From contig JBBUDB010000033.1 in the NCBI GenBank assembly GCA_038057515.1, forward strand, positions 1 to 5,067: a DNA stretch of 5,067 nt. Reading direction: 5' to 3'. Position numbers and translations under genes: made by a program. Source of the DNA: DATJQA01 sp038057515 (GTDB lineage: Bacteria > Patescibacteriota > Minisyncoccia > UBA6257 > 2-01-FULL-56-20). Positions within the stretch are counted from its first letter, which is position 1. The number at the start of each line of letters is the position of its first letter. Below are positions 4,725 to 5,067 of the stretch, piece after piece. The notes under the pieces were generated by a model. The model ran no database searches. It worked only from the letters and a program-made list of their open reading frames with translations, and was not told where the DNA came from.

Positions 4725-4934
4725 TTATTTTGTGTACTTTCGGCCGTATCTAATAAACCAATAAGCAAACATGATTATCAAAATTATTCCGCCTAAGAAA
4801 AGTGTATCGAGAAACAATGAGCCGAAAGCACTATTTCTTTCTGATTGGTTAAAAATTTTGGCAAACGCCAAAAGAAGAAACCACCAATTTCGACCTAAAA
4901 ACTTTTTGAATGTGTATTGCTCGTTCATAATCAT
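4725..4934 (-). CDS. small two-helix membrane protein overlapping the XRE regulator
   Basis: This 69-aa protein begins MIMNEQYTFKKFLGRNWWFL. A short hydrophobic stretch lies at about residues 17-28 (WWFLLLAFAKIF) and a clear membrane helix at about 42-63 (LDTLFLGGIILIIMFAYWFIR). The tail YGRKYTK is basic, which suggests a cytoplasmic C-terminus. Its ATG overlaps the TGA of the upstream regulator as ATGA, and its own TAA is one base before the next ATG, so it is translationally coupled on both sides. The second in-frame ATG (4928) is an alternative start two codons in. The family is not recognised. A small membrane protein directly after an XRE regulator is a layout known from holin-like, toxin-like and stress-sensing cassettes; nothing here decides between them. 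Confidence 0.7.
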   Translation of the reverse strand: MIMNEQYTFKKFLGRNWWFLLLAFAKIFNQSERNSAFGSLFLDTLFLGGIILIIMFAYWFIRYGRKYTK

Positions 4935-5067
4935 TTCAAAAGCTCATCAACGGAAACATCAAGCGCATTGGCGAGCTTCTCTAAAACCGCAAGCGTAACA
5001 TTTACCTTACCTCCCTCAATCGCGCTCATATAGCTTCTGTCCATATCAATAGCTCGGCAAATGTCGC
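4931..5067 (-). CDS. XRE-family helix-turn-helix regulator, C-terminal 44 residues (partial, runs off right edge)
   Basis: Reading leftward from the edge, the frame ending in TGA at 4933-4931 gives DICRAIDMDRSYMSAIEGGK, then VNVTLAVLEKLANALDVSVDELLK. This matches the second half of the HTH_3 (Cro/C1) domain: recognition helix with S-Y-M-S-x-I-E-x-G, the turn into N-V-T, and the final helices LEKLANALDVSVDELL. The protein ends right after the domain, so it is probably a short single-domain repressor of about 65-80 residues whose first two helices lie beyond the window. It heads the accessory operon and overlaps the membrane-protein gene by four bases. By analogy with other XRE-led cassettes it may autoregulate its promoter, which is outside the window. 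Confidence 0.88.
   Translation of the reverse strand, partial: DICRAIDMDRSYMSAIEGGKVNVTLAVLEKLANALDVSVDELLK

Noticed and set aside
4999..5014. GGAGGT followed by ATG on the minus strand, looking like a ribosome-binding site and start
   Set aside because: It lies inside the XRE gene, where the bases encode EGGKVNV, and the frame it would start stops after six codons.

Overview
The window most likely comes from a small-genome Patescibacteria/CPR-type bacterium, probably parcubacterial. This is inferred from several things seen together. The S1-like protein is short, with four S1 domains where E. coli S1 has six. A degenerate metallo-beta-lactamase-fold protein and a small membrane protein lie directly upstream of gyrA. 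The tRNA-Phe carries G37 and has no encoded CCA. None of the start codons that can be judged has a convincing Shine-Dalgarno sequence, and three strong -10 boxes sit so close to their ATGs that the mRNAs should be nearly leaderless. No 16S rRNA or other decisive taxonomic marker is present, so the assignment is an inference.

Left part (1-1330), GC-rich, minus strand: a tight three-gene operon reads leftward from a very good promoter at about 1263-1235. Its order is MBL-fold pseudoenzyme (663-1223), single-pass membrane protein (350-652), then the N-terminal 114 residues of DNA gyrase subunit A (1-344, running off the window). A second promoter drives the divergent gene for the ribosomal S1-like protein (1334-2458).

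Middle (2459-3490): S1 ends at a strong hairpin-plus-T-tract terminator that also works in the other direction. There it serves the minus-strand tRNA-Phe(GAA) gene (2542-2612). A 9-bp inverted repeat lies in the leader of the tRNA. An intergenic region with a 20-bp-spaced direct repeat and an extended -10 precedes a small three-helix membrane protein (2828-3184), which ends at a second bidirectional terminator. About 235 bp then hold no gene but a dense cluster of GC-rich palindromes.

Right part (3491-5067), clearly AT-rich, minus strand: five tightly packed genes read leftward. They are an XRE-type helix-turn-helix regulator (C-terminus only, cut by the window edge), a 69-aa two-helix membrane protein that overlaps it by ATGA, a helical 181-aa protein, a 67-aa protein and a 154-aa protein. 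None of the last four belongs to a family I recognise. The change in base composition, the stop-to-start packing and the regulator at the head suggest a horizontally acquired, self-regulated accessory cassette. It is the best candidate in the window for an undescribed system. Its function cannot be told from sequence alone.
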